This document shows positions 1-6,084 of a stretch of 8,741 bases of DNA, piece after piece. The notes beneath the pieces are model-generated. The model saw only the letters and a list, made by a program, of their open reading frames with translations, was not told the DNA's origin and did no database searches. The stretch is from Pseudomonadota bacterium (lineage in GTDB: Bacteria; Pseudomonadota; Alphaproteobacteria; Rhizobiales; Xanthobacteraceae). The position numbers and the translations under genes are program-made. The stretch covers positions 1 to 8,741 of the forward strand of contig JAEWBW010000078.1 of the NCBI GenBank assembly GCA_023390955.1, read 5' to 3'. Every line of letters starts with the position of its first letter. The stretch's first letter is position 1.

Positions 1-2491
1 CGGTGCCTTCTCCGGACTTGCCGGACAGCAGCCAACGGCGCTGCTCGTCGGTGACGCGGTCGGCCGCGAACACGCTTCTCACCACTTCCCAGTCGCCGGC
101 ATCATGGGCGGGGCCGACGAACAGGCAGGTCTCGATGCGATCACCGGCAAAGGACGCCGCGCGAAACACGCCGCCGCCGAAATCGCGATACTCGGCGACG
201 TCCTCGCCGGCGACCGTCGCGAGCCAGGCCGGCCAGCGTGCAAGATCGGCATTGTCGGCGACGAGATAGCCGAAGCCGCCTTTGACCGCGGCGCGCGTCC
301 ACCACAGATGCGGCGGCAGGTCGATCTCCTTGCGCGAGAGCACAAAGCCGCGGAAGACATATTCGTAAGACGTGATCGCAACCGGCGTCGCCTTCGCCTC
401 GGGCTGCCCGGAGAAGGGATCGGTGAAGGAAGCCACCAGCGCGCCGACGCGGCCATGCGAAGCATTCATCGCGCTCCAGTGGATCGGCGCGAACAGCACG
501 CCGCGCTGCTGGCGCTCGCTGACCACGACCTTCAGGATGCACTGGCCATAGTCGCTGGTGATGCGCGCAAAACCGTCATGGACGATGCCGTACTTGCCGG
601 CGTCGTCGGGATGGATCTCGACGAACGGCTCCGGCAAATGGGCACCGAGCCGCTGGCTTAGGCCGGTGCGCGTCATGGTGTGCCACTGGTCGCGGATGCG
701 GCCGGTGTTGAGCCGCAGCGGGCGCGCTGCATTGGTCTCGCTGCGCAGCGTCGGCACTTCGGGCGCGATGAAGCGGCCCTTGCGGTCGTTGGTGAAGAAG
801 CCGCCTTCCGCGAAGAAGCGCTCGCCCGGCACGTCACCCTCGCGGGCCGGCCATTGCACCGGCTTCAAGACGTCGAAGGCGTCGTCCGAGAGTGTGGTCA
901 GCGCGCCGATGTCGAAGTCGCGGCTGCCATTGTTCTCGAACGCGGAGAGCGCGGCATGCTCGCGAAAGATCTCGGCGGCGGATTTGTAATCGAAACTCGC
1001 GCCGAAGCCGAGTCGCTTGGCGACTTCGCTAAGGATCCACCAATCCGGCCGCGCCTCGCCCGGCGCGGGCAGGAAGGAACGCTGGCGCGAGATGCGCCGC
1101 TCGGAATTGGTAACCGTGCCGGACTTCTCGCCCCAGGCCAGCGCGGGCAGCAGCACATGCGGGCCGGCGTCGACGGTGTCGTTGGACAGCACGTTCTCGG
1201 AGACCACGAACAGCTCGAGCTTCTTCAGGGCATTGCGCACGAAGTCCGCATCCGGCAGCGACACCGCCGGATTGGTGCCCATGACCCACAGCGCCTTGAC
1301 CGCGCCGCGGTCGATCGCCTCGAACAGCTGGACCGCCTTCAGCCCCTCATGAGTGGCAATGCGCGGCGCCTTCCAGAACCGCCGGACACGGTCGATGTCG
1401 GGCGGCGTGAAGTTCATATGCGCGGCGAGCTGGTTGGCGAGGCCGCCGACCTCGCGGCCACCCATCGCATTGGGCTGACCGGTGAGCGAGAACGGCGATG
1501 CCCCGACCTTGCCGATGCGCCCCGTCGCGAGATGACAATTGAGGATGGCGTTGACTTTGTCGGTGCCCTGCGCCGACTGGTTGACCCCCTGCGAATACAG
1601 CGTGACGACGCGCGGGGTATCGCGGAACATCGCGAAGAACGCCGCGACGTCCTGCTCGGAGAGACCGGTGGCGAGTGCTGTGGCGCCGACGCTGCCGGCA
1701 ATGCCCCGTGCGCGCGAAAGCGCATCCTCGAAGCCGCTGGTATTTCCTGCGATGTAGTCCTGATCCAGCGCGCCATTGTCGGCAAGATGCACAAACAGGC
1801 CCGAGAACAGCGCGGTGTCGGTGCCGGGCTTGAGGCCGAGGAACAGGTCAACGTCACCGGCGGTATCGGTGCGGCGCGGATCGATCACGATCATGCGCGC
1901 GCCACGCTCCTGGCGATTCCTCAGCATGCGCTGGAACAGCACCGGGTGGCACCAGGCCGCATTGGAGCCGACGAAGACGAGCAGATCGGCCTGGTCGAGA
2001 TCCTCATAGTTTCCCGGCACGGTGTCGGCGCCGAAGGCGCGGCGATGGCCGGCGACCGAGGACGACATGCAGAGCCGCGAATTGGTGTCGACATTGGCGG
2101 TGCCGACAAAGCCCTTCATCAGCTTGTTGGCGACGTAATAGTCCTCGGTGAGAAGCTGGCCCGACAGATAAAACGCGACCGCGTCCGCGCCGTCGCGCGC
2201 GACGATGTGCTGCATGCGGTGGGCGACGTGGTCGAGCGCATCGCTCCAGGCCACGCGTTCGAGCGTGCCCTTGCAGCGGATCATCGGATGCAGCAGCCGG
2301 CCTTCGAGCCCGACGGTCTCGCCGAGCGCGGAGCCCTTCGAGCAGAGCCGGCCGAAATTGGCGGGATGGTCGGGATCACCTGCGATCGCCGCCCCGCCCG
2401 CGCCGTCGGGCGTCGCCAACACGCCGCAACCGACACCGCAATAGGGGCAGGTCGTTCTGGTGGTGCGGAGCGTGGGGTCGATCGCCGTCAT
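1..2491 (-). CDS. nasC: Assimilatory nitrate reductase catalytic subunit NasC (3' end beyond window)
   Basis: Cytoplasmic molybdoenzyme that reduces nitrate to nitrite. I translated the minus strand from the ATG at 2491 and it stays open for 830 codons to the window edge without a stop. The N-terminus has the [4Fe-4S] motif C-x2-C-x3-C-x27-C (Cys15, 18, 22, 50; TCPYCGVGCG then GRLCSKG). The Mo ligand is probably Cys141 in TNSRLCMSS, as in Nap/Nas enzymes. The molybdopterin oxidoreductase domain follows, then the dinucleotide-binding domain from about residue 590 (LNTGRIRDQWHTMTR) to about 700 (HWS near 670, SGQPEAKATP near 694). Residues 700-830 lead into the missing C-terminus, where relatives often carry a BFD-type [2Fe-2S] domain. 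There is no Tat signal, which fits an assimilatory enzyme. It starts 27 bp after flp, with AAGG about 8 nt before the ATG, and is the last visible gene of the narK operon. Confidence 0.95.
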   Translation of the reverse strand, partial: MTAIDPTLRTTRTTCPYCGVGCGVLATPDGAGGAAIAGDPDHPANFGRLCSKGSALGETVGLEGRLLHPMIRCKGTLERVAWSDALDHVAHRMQHIVARDGADAVAFYLSGQLLTEDYYVANKLMKGFVGTANVDTNSRLCMSSSVAGHRRAFGADTVPGNYEDLDQADLLVFVGSNAAWCHPVLFQRMLRNRQERGARMIVIDPRRTDTAGDVDLFLGLKPGTDTALFSGLFVHLADNGALDQDYIAGNTSGFEDALSRARGIAGSVGATALATGLSEQDVAAFFAMFRDTPRVVTLYSQGVNQSAQGTDKVNAILNCHLATGRIGKVGASPFSLTGQPNAMGGREVGGLANQLAAHMNFTPPDIDRVRRFWKAPRIATHEGLKAVQLFEAIDRGAVKALWVMGTNPAVSLPDADFVRNALKKLELFVVSENVLSNDTVDAGPHVLLPALAWGEKSGTVTNSERRISRQRSFLPAPGEARPDWWILSEVAKRLGFGASFDYKSAAEIFREHAALSAFENNGSRDFDIGALTTLSDDAFDVLKPVQWPAREGDVPGERFFAEGGFFTNDRKGRFIAPEVPTLRSETNAARPLRLNTGRIRDQWHTMTRTGLSQRLGAHLPEPFVEIHPDDAGKYGIVHDGFARITSDYGQCILKVVVSERQQRGVLFAPIHWSAMNASHGRVGALVASFTDPFSGQPEAKATPVAITSYEYVFRGFVLSRKEIDLPPHLWWTRAAVKGGFGYLVADNADLARWPAWLATVAGEDVAEYRDFGGGVFRAASFAGDRIETCLFVGPAHDAGDWEVVRSVFAADRVTDEQRRWLLSGKSGEGT

Positions 2492-2518
2492 CTCAAGCGC
2501 CTTATCAAGCCCGTGGTA

Positions 2519-3736
2519 TCAAGCTGCCTTGGGCGGCCGCGCCATCGCGCGGCCGAACATAATGTCGCTGCGGAAACCCGCAATCTTTTCGCGGGTGCGG
2601 ATCAACTCGAGATACCAGAGCGCATCGGTGGTATCGCCGATCAGCACGGCGCCGCTCAGCCGACCCTCGGCAATGACGAGCTTCTTGTAGGTGCCGCGCT
2701 TGCGGTCGGACAGCACGATGCTTTCGCTGCCGTCACCGCCGGTGAAATCGCCGGCCGAGAACACGCTGACGCCGGAGACCTTCAGGTTGGTCGAGACCAC
2801 GCTGCCCTGATAGGCGGCCTCGCGGCCGGCAAGATGCCGCGCCAGCACCCTGCCCTGCTCATAGGCCGGCTCAACCAGGCCGTAACAGACACCGCGATGC
2901 TCGGCGCATTCGCCGATCGCAAAAATGTCGGAGCAACTGGTCTGCATGACGTCGTTGACGACGACACCGCGGTTAACGGCGATGCCCGCCTCCTTCGCCA
3001 GTGCGCCGTTGGGCCGGATGCCGGCGGCGAAGATCACGGCGTCGCAGTCGATGCGGCTGCCGTCGGCAAGCTCCACGGCTTCGACATGGCCGTCGCCATG
3101 GATGCATTTCGTGCTGGCGTCGAGCAGAACGCGGACCCCCTTGCGCTCGACCAGCGTCTTCAGGAGATCGGCCGCGGACAGATCGAGCTGGCGCTCCATC
3201 AACCGGTCCATCAGATGCAGCAGCGTCACCGGCGCGCCGGCCTTGGCGAGGCCATAGGCGGCTTCGAGACCGAGCAGGCCGCCGCCAATGACGACGACGC
3301 GCTTCCTTGCGGCCGCAAGACTCAGCAGCAGGTCGACGTCGCGGGTGTCGCGGAAGGTGTGGACGCCCTGGAGATCGCCGCCGGGCACGTTGAGTCGCAG
3401 CGGCGTCGAGCCGGTTGCGAGCACGAGCTTGGAGAATTCCATGCTCTCTTCGCCCGCGATCTTCAGCTCGCGGCGACCGACATCGATCTCGGTCGCCCGG
3501 TAGCCGTAACGCACGGTCACGCCACGGTCGCGCCACCAGCCGGCGGGCTTGAGCTCGATCTCGTGCGAGCCGGTCTCGCCGGCCAGCACGGAGGAGAGCA
3601 GCACGCGGTTGTAGGCGAGCCGCGGCTCCTCGCCGATCACGGCGACGGCGTAGCGGCCGAGCGCGTTCTTGGCGAGCTCATCGACCAGACGCGCGGCCGC
3701 CATACCATTGCCGACGATGACGAGAGGTTCGCTCAC
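2519..3736 (-). CDS. flp: FAD/NAD(P)H-dependent oxidoreductase Flp, NirB N-terminal-like
   Basis: 405-residue flavoprotein, probably the NAD(P)H-oxidising electron donor for NasC and perhaps also for the neighbouring haemoglobin. The N-terminus has the FAD dinucleotide fold (VIVGNGMAA, residues 6-14), then ATGS at 107-110, a second NAD(P)-binding fold (VVVIGGGLLGLE, 147-158) and the second FAD contact IFAIGECAEH at 271-280. Residues 317-378 (LKVSGVSVFSAGD and beyond) match the small C-terminal domain that follows this module in NirB. The siroheme and [2Fe-2S] BFD domains of full NirB (over 800 residues) are absent, so this is a free-standing reductase. The start is GTG at 3736, supported by AGGAG 7 nt upstream. 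It lies 10 bp after bjgb and 27 bp before nasC. The symbol follows the Bradyrhizobium narK-bjgb-flp-nasC locus. The electron-donor role is inferred from family and position. Confidence 0.92.
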   Translation of the reverse strand: MSEPLVIVGNGMAAARLVDELAKNALGRYAVAVIGEEPRLAYNRVLLSSVLAGETGSHEIELKPAGWWRDRGVTVRYGYRATEIDVGRRELKIAGEESMEFSKLVLATGSTPLRLNVPGGDLQGVHTFRDTRDVDLLLSLAAARKRVVVIGGGLLGLEAAYGLAKAGAPVTLLHLMDRLMERQLDLSAADLLKTLVERKGVRVLLDASTKCIHGDGHVEAVELADGSRIDCDAVIFAAGIRPNGALAKEAGIAVNRGVVVNDVMQTSCSDIFAIGECAEHRGVCYGLVEPAYEQGRVLARHLAGREAAYQGSVVSTNLKVSGVSVFSAGDFTGGDGSESIVLSDRKRGTYKKLVIAEGRLSGAVLIGDTTDALWYLELIRTREKIAGFRSDIMFGRAMARPPKAA

Positions 3737-3746
3737 GAAAGATCTC

Positions 3747-4178
3747 CTATTCTGCCGCCTGCGCGGGCGGCGTGCCGTAGGCTTCCGTGATCATGAAGCC
3801 GGAGAGCACGCCGTAGGCCTCGGTCCACGCGGCGGCGAGCTCGGGTGTCCAGGCCTCGCCGAGCCCCTTCTCCAGCGTCCACAGCAAGGTGGCGCCGACG
3901 ACGGGATAGTGCTCGGCCTTGGCGCCGTAGGCGACGTGACGAATTGCGAGCGCGGAGGCCGCCGGAAGGATCGATTGCAGGTTCGACAGGCCGCCGACAA
4001 CGGCCGCGAGCATGCCCATCAGCTTCTTGCGCTGCTCGGTCATGTCCTCGGGAAACATCGCGCGCACCGATGGTGCCACCTCGAACAGACGATCGTAGAA
4101 CAAGACAGCCGCAGCTTCCGAGATCGGCGCGACCTTGGAAAAGCTCTGCTGGATGAGGGTGATCTGTTCGGGCGTCAT
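3747..4178 (-). CDS. bjgb: Single-domain bacterial haemoglobin (Bjgb type)
   Basis: 143-residue globin of the Vitreoscilla haemoglobin / flavohaemoglobin-globin class, thought to bind and detoxify nitric oxide made during nitrate and nitrite reduction. Alignment by eye to Vitreoscilla haemoglobin places the proximal haem ligand at His81 (IRHVAYGAKAEHYPVVG), B10 Tyr28, CD1 Phe42 and E7 Gln49. These are the residues expected for this class. The protein ends soon after the globin fold, so it lacks the ferredoxin reductase domain of Hmp and needs a separate reductase; Flp, 10 bp downstream, is the obvious candidate. An in-frame ATG exists at 4235, but I chose 4178 because AGGAG lies 6 nt before it and the protein then begins MTPEQI, like other family members. 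It is separated from narK by 176 bp holding two structured elements. Confidence 0.93.
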   Translation of the reverse strand: MTPEQITLIQQSFSKVAPISEAAAVLFYDRLFEVAPSVRAMFPEDMTEQRKKLMGMLAAVVGGLSNLQSILPAASALAIRHVAYGAKAEHYPVVGATLLWTLEKGLGEAWTPELAAAWTEAYGVLSGFMITEAYGTPPAQAAE

Positions 4179-4255
4179 GACATTCTCCTGCCTGTTGGGT
4201 TTGCCTTGGTGCGCGCCATTGCGAACCAGGTTCATGGGTCAAACTGTCGGGCAAT

Positions 4256-4281
4256 GCTTCTCCCCGCGTACGGAGAGAAGC
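4256..4281 (-). repeat. Stem-loop with UACG tetraloop in the narK-bjgb spacer
   Basis: On the minus strand GCTTCTCTCCG pairs with CGGGGAGAAGC, giving an 11-bp stem with one T·G wobble around a TACG tetraloop. It lies 78 bp upstream of the bjgb start and 27 bp downstream of the palindromic repeat that overlaps the end of narK. No T-tract follows, so it is unlikely to be a strong intrinsic terminator. It may stabilise or process the narK-bjgb message, or be the remnant of a dispersed intergenic repeat. The structure is seen in the sequence; the role is inference. Confidence 0.5.
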
Positions 4282-4307
4282 GAGATTCATACCAATTGAC
4301 TTTTCTC

Positions 4308-4356
4308 GAGCATGATCTTGTCGGAAAACCGCTGCACACTTTTCCGGATCATGCTC
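4308..4356. repeat. Bradyrhizobiaceae-type palindromic intergenic repeat
   Basis: 49-bp imperfect palindrome. The outer arms GAGCATGATC (4308-4317) and GATCATGCTC (4347-4356) are perfect complements. The inner arms CGGAAAA (4322-4328) and TTTTCCG (4340-4346) pair around an 11-nt loop, with TTGT unpaired on one side. I recognise this from memory as a dispersed element found many times between genes in Bradyrhizobium and relatives. Spurious peptides read from it, beginning MILSENR or ending FSDKIMLE, are common in their annotations. Its right arm overlaps the narK stop codon (4355-4357). Whether it acts in mRNA stability, termination or only as a mobile repeat is unknown. Confidence 0.75.
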
Positions 4357-5746
4357 ACACTCGTGCTTCTGCCAGGCCTGGCGCGCCTTCGCCCTGCGGG
4401 CTGCGACGCAGATAGAACCACCAGGTCAGTCCGAGACACGACGCGTAGAAGGCGAGATAAATCACGAGCGCGAGTTGCGGACCGCCGGTCAACGCGATCG
4501 ACTTGCCGAAACCGCTCGGGATCAGATAGCCGCCGACGGCGCCGATCGCGCCGATGAAGCCGACGGCCGCACCGCTCTCGATGCTCGCCGTCTTCAGCGC
4601 CATCGCGCGCGCTGCATCGCCCTTGCCGCGCACCTTGGCCAGGTTCTGCTCGCGGAAGATCGAGGGAATCATGCGGTAGGTCGATCCGTTGCCGATGCCC
4701 GTGGTGACGAACAGGATCAGGAACATCGACATGAAGCCGATGAAATCCTTCTGCCCGACGAAGTAGAGCGCACCGACGGTCGCGCCGGCCATCACGATGA
4801 AATTCCAGAACGTGATGACGGAGCCGCCGATCTTGTCGGCAAGCCAGCCCCCGAAGGGACGCGACAGCGAGCCGACGAGCGGGCCGAGGAACGCGATCGA
4901 GATCGAGACCGAGGGGAACTGGGTCTTGAGCAGCAGTGGGAACGCCGCGGAATAACCGATGAAGGATCCGAACGTACCGATATAGAGGTACGCCATGATC
5001 CAGGTGTGCTTGCGCTTGACCACCGCGAGCTGGTTGCCGATCGACGACTTGGCCGTGGTGAGGTTGTTCATGAAGAACACCGCGCCGAACACCGCGATCG
5101 CGATCGGCAGCACCCACATCAGGCCGGCATTCTGCAAGAAGATGCCGTCGACGGGCGTCGCCTGGAACAGGTTGATGAATGCGAGCGTCATCAGGATCGG
5201 CGTCAGCAACTGCACGCTGGAAACACCGATATTGCCGCCGGCCGCATTCAATCCCAAAGCCCATCCCTTCATCCGGTCAGGGAAAAAGAACGAGATGTTG
5301 GTCATGCTGGAGGCAAAGTTGCCGCCACCAAGACCGGCGGTCGAGGCAACCAGCAGCATGAGCCAGAATGGCGTCTCGGGCTGGCTGACGAAATAAGCGA
5401 GCGACAGCGTCGGAATGAGCAGAACCGCCGCGCTGAAAATGGTCCAGTTGCGGCCACCGAACGTCGTGACGGCAAAGGTATAGGGAAAGCGCATGAACGC
5501 GCCGATCAGGCCAGGTACGGCTACGAGCTGGAACAGCTGGTCGGTGGTGTAGTGGAAGCCCGCCTGGGGGAGCTTGGTCGTGACGATGCTCCAGATCAGC
5601 CAGACCGAGAAGCCGATATGCTCGGCGACGATCGACCAGATCAGGTTGCGCCGGGCAACAGCCTTGCCGCCCGCATTCCAGAACGCCTCATCTTCGGGGC
5701 GCCAGTCGGAAATCCAAGTCTCGTTTCGAGCAGGACTCTTCGTCAT
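4355..5746 (-). CDS. narK: MFS nitrate/nitrite transporter NarK
   Basis: 463-residue inner-membrane transporter of the nitrate/nitrite porter family within the major facilitator superfamily. It probably brings nitrate in and/or exports nitrite that would otherwise accumulate. The substrate arginines of the family are present: Arg86 in FMRFPYTF (TM2) and Arg296 in GSLSRPFGGWLAD (TM8). Both nitrate signature segments are recognisable, the first at about 138-156 (GLGGGNFASSMTNISFFFP) and the second at about 350-361 (GIGNGSTYRMIP). It is a single 12-helix unit, not a NarK1-NarK2 fusion. The ATG at 5746 is supported by AAGGG 7 nt upstream. It is the first gene of the narK-bjgb-flp-nasC unit and sits behind a sigma-54-like promoter and a leader of about 135 nt. 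Its TGA stop is embedded in the palindromic repeat at 4308-4356. Confidence 0.95.
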   Translation of the reverse strand: MTKSPARNETWISDWRPEDEAFWNAGGKAVARRNLIWSIVAEHIGFSVWLIWSIVTTKLPQAGFHYTTDQLFQLVAVPGLIGAFMRFPYTFAVTTFGGRNWTIFSAAVLLIPTLSLAYFVSQPETPFWLMLLVASTAGLGGGNFASSMTNISFFFPDRMKGWALGLNAAGGNIGVSSVQLLTPILMTLAFINLFQATPVDGIFLQNAGLMWVLPIAIAVFGAVFFMNNLTTAKSSIGNQLAVVKRKHTWIMAYLYIGTFGSFIGYSAAFPLLLKTQFPSVSISIAFLGPLVGSLSRPFGGWLADKIGGSVITFWNFIVMAGATVGALYFVGQKDFIGFMSMFLILFVTTGIGNGSTYRMIPSIFREQNLAKVRGKGDAARAMALKTASIESGAAVGFIGAIGAVGGYLIPSGFGKSIALTGGPQLALVIYLAFYASCLGLTWWFYLRRSPQGEGAPGLAEARV

Positions 5747-5881
5747 TGCTAATCCCTTCCAGTCTCACCGCTGCGTCGTTGCAGGCTTGACCTCCGACAT
5801 GGAGGCACGCTCCGAGGCCTTGCCCCGGTGGCGAGTTCACGATGCTGATTGATGATGTGAGGGACGTCGTCGTTGGCGTCG
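5747..5881 (-). promoter_or_regulatory. Predicted structured 5' leader of narK (possible ANTAR/NasT antitermination target)
   Basis: About 135 nt lie between the predicted sigma-54 start and the narK ATG, much longer than an RBS needs. Read on the minus strand, the leader opens with GACGCC-AACGAC-GACGTC (5880-5863), a 6-bp stem with one C×A mismatch and hexaloop AACGAC. Later it has CTGC-AACGAC-GCAG (5784-5771), a 4-bp stem with the identical hexaloop. ANTAR proteins such as NasT bind pairs of hairpins with hexaloops carrying A at position 1 and G at position 4, and both loops fit. Between them are mutually exclusive stems: GGAG/CTCC (5810-5813 with 5801-5804) and CCTCC/GGAGG (5801-5805 with 5791-5795). 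Against this reading, the two hexaloop hairpins are 78 nt apart, unusually far, and I see no terminator with a T-tract. Confidence 0.4.
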
Positions 5882-5892
5882 GAAATGACATT

Positions 5893-5907
5893 TCAATTTC
5901 CGTGCCA
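5893..5907 (-). promoter_or_regulatory. Sigma-54 (RpoN) -24/-12 promoter upstream of narK
   Basis: The minus strand reads TGGCACG-GAAA-TTGA. This matches the RpoN consensus TGGCACG-N4-TTGC at every position except the last base of the -12 element, which is A instead of C. The -24 GG and the spacing are correct. Transcription is predicted to start near 5881, giving a leader of about 135 nt to the narK ATG at 5746. RpoN use fits NtrC-controlled nitrate assimilation operons in alphaproteobacteria. Confidence 0.6.
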
Positions 5908-5940
5908 GTTGCGCGCCATCTGGAAATACAGGGATTTCAG

Positions 5941-5980
5941 GGGCTTGTTCGTCTTGCCCGAAATGATTGCAGGGCTTGTT
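5941..5980 (-). repeat. 9-bp direct repeats 31 bp apart upstream of the narK promoter
   Basis: AACAAGCCC occurs twice on the minus strand, at 5980-5972 and 5949-5941, so the start-to-start spacing is 31 bp or about three helical turns. The match continues loosely on the downstream side (TGCAATC versus CTGAAATC). The pair brackets the candidate NtrC site and lies about 60 to 100 bp upstream of the predicted start, where an RpoN activator would bind. Confidence 0.4.
5955..5971 (-). promoter_or_regulatory. Candidate NtrC binding site upstream of narK
   Basis: The minus strand reads TGCAATCATTTCGGGCA. Compared with the enteric glnA-type NtrC site TGCACTATATTGGTGCA it matches 11 of 17 positions, including TGCA at one end and GCA at the other. 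Its centre is about 82 bp upstream of the predicted sigma-54 start, a normal distance for an enhancer-binding activator. The match is only moderate, so the assignment rests partly on its place next to the RpoN promoter. Confidence 0.35.
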
Positions 5981-5999
5981 TCGCATGTAAATTTTGCGA

Positions 6000-6038
6000 T
6001 TCGCTCAATCCTTGTGCGCCGCACAAGGATTGAGCGAA
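6000..6038 (-). terminator. 18-bp perfect stem-loop downstream of nrtC, probable operon-end hairpin
   Basis: TTCGCTCAATCCTTGTGC (6000-6017) and its exact reverse complement (6021-6038) flank a 3-nt loop GCC, forming an uninterrupted 18-bp hairpin. It lies 46 bp past the nrtC stop and about 30 bp upstream of the narK control region, where one transcript should end and the next begin. No clear T-run follows on either strand (the minus strand continues TCGCAAAATTTAC). It may therefore work as a 3'-end protecting or bidirectional hairpin, not a canonical intrinsic terminator. Confidence 0.55.
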
Positions 6039-6084
6039 GTGACTCTTTGTTGGGCGCGGGTGTGATCGCCCGTTAACAAAAAGT

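Noticed and set aside
1..2491. Shadow frames in the left third suggesting a broken gene
   Set aside because: Reading the minus strand from 2491 gives one uninterrupted 830-codon nasC frame; it simply has no stop inside the window.
680..3790. Plus-strand open frame of 1036 codons
   Set aside because: It runs antisense to nasC and flp, both of which have full family motifs. High-GC codon usage commonly keeps the opposite strand open, and its translation is Arg/Ala/His-rich with no recognisable domain.
4179..4235. Upstream ATG giving a 162-residue haemoglobin
   Set aside because: The extra 19 residues (MNLVRNGAHQ and on) do not resemble globin N-termini, and the strong AGGAG lies in front of the ATG at 4178.
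4287..5264. Minus-strand frame ending in the palindromic repeat and overlapping narK
   Set aside because: It is out of frame with narK, and its tail (FSDKIMLE) is the peptide read from the repeat itself.
4475..5752. Plus-strand open frame of 425 codons
   Set aside because: It is antisense to narK, is extremely rich in Arg, Asp, Glu and His, and has no domain I recognise; narK is intact on the other strand.
6000..6038. Perfect inverted repeat as the terminal repeat of an insertion sequence or as a CRISPR repeat
   Set aside because: The arms are separated by only 3 nt and there is no transposase, target duplication or regularly spaced repeat nearby.
5842..6076. Short plus-strand frames in the nrtC-narK spacer
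   Set aside because: They cross the promoter and hairpin, show no protein family, and have no convincing ribosome binding site.
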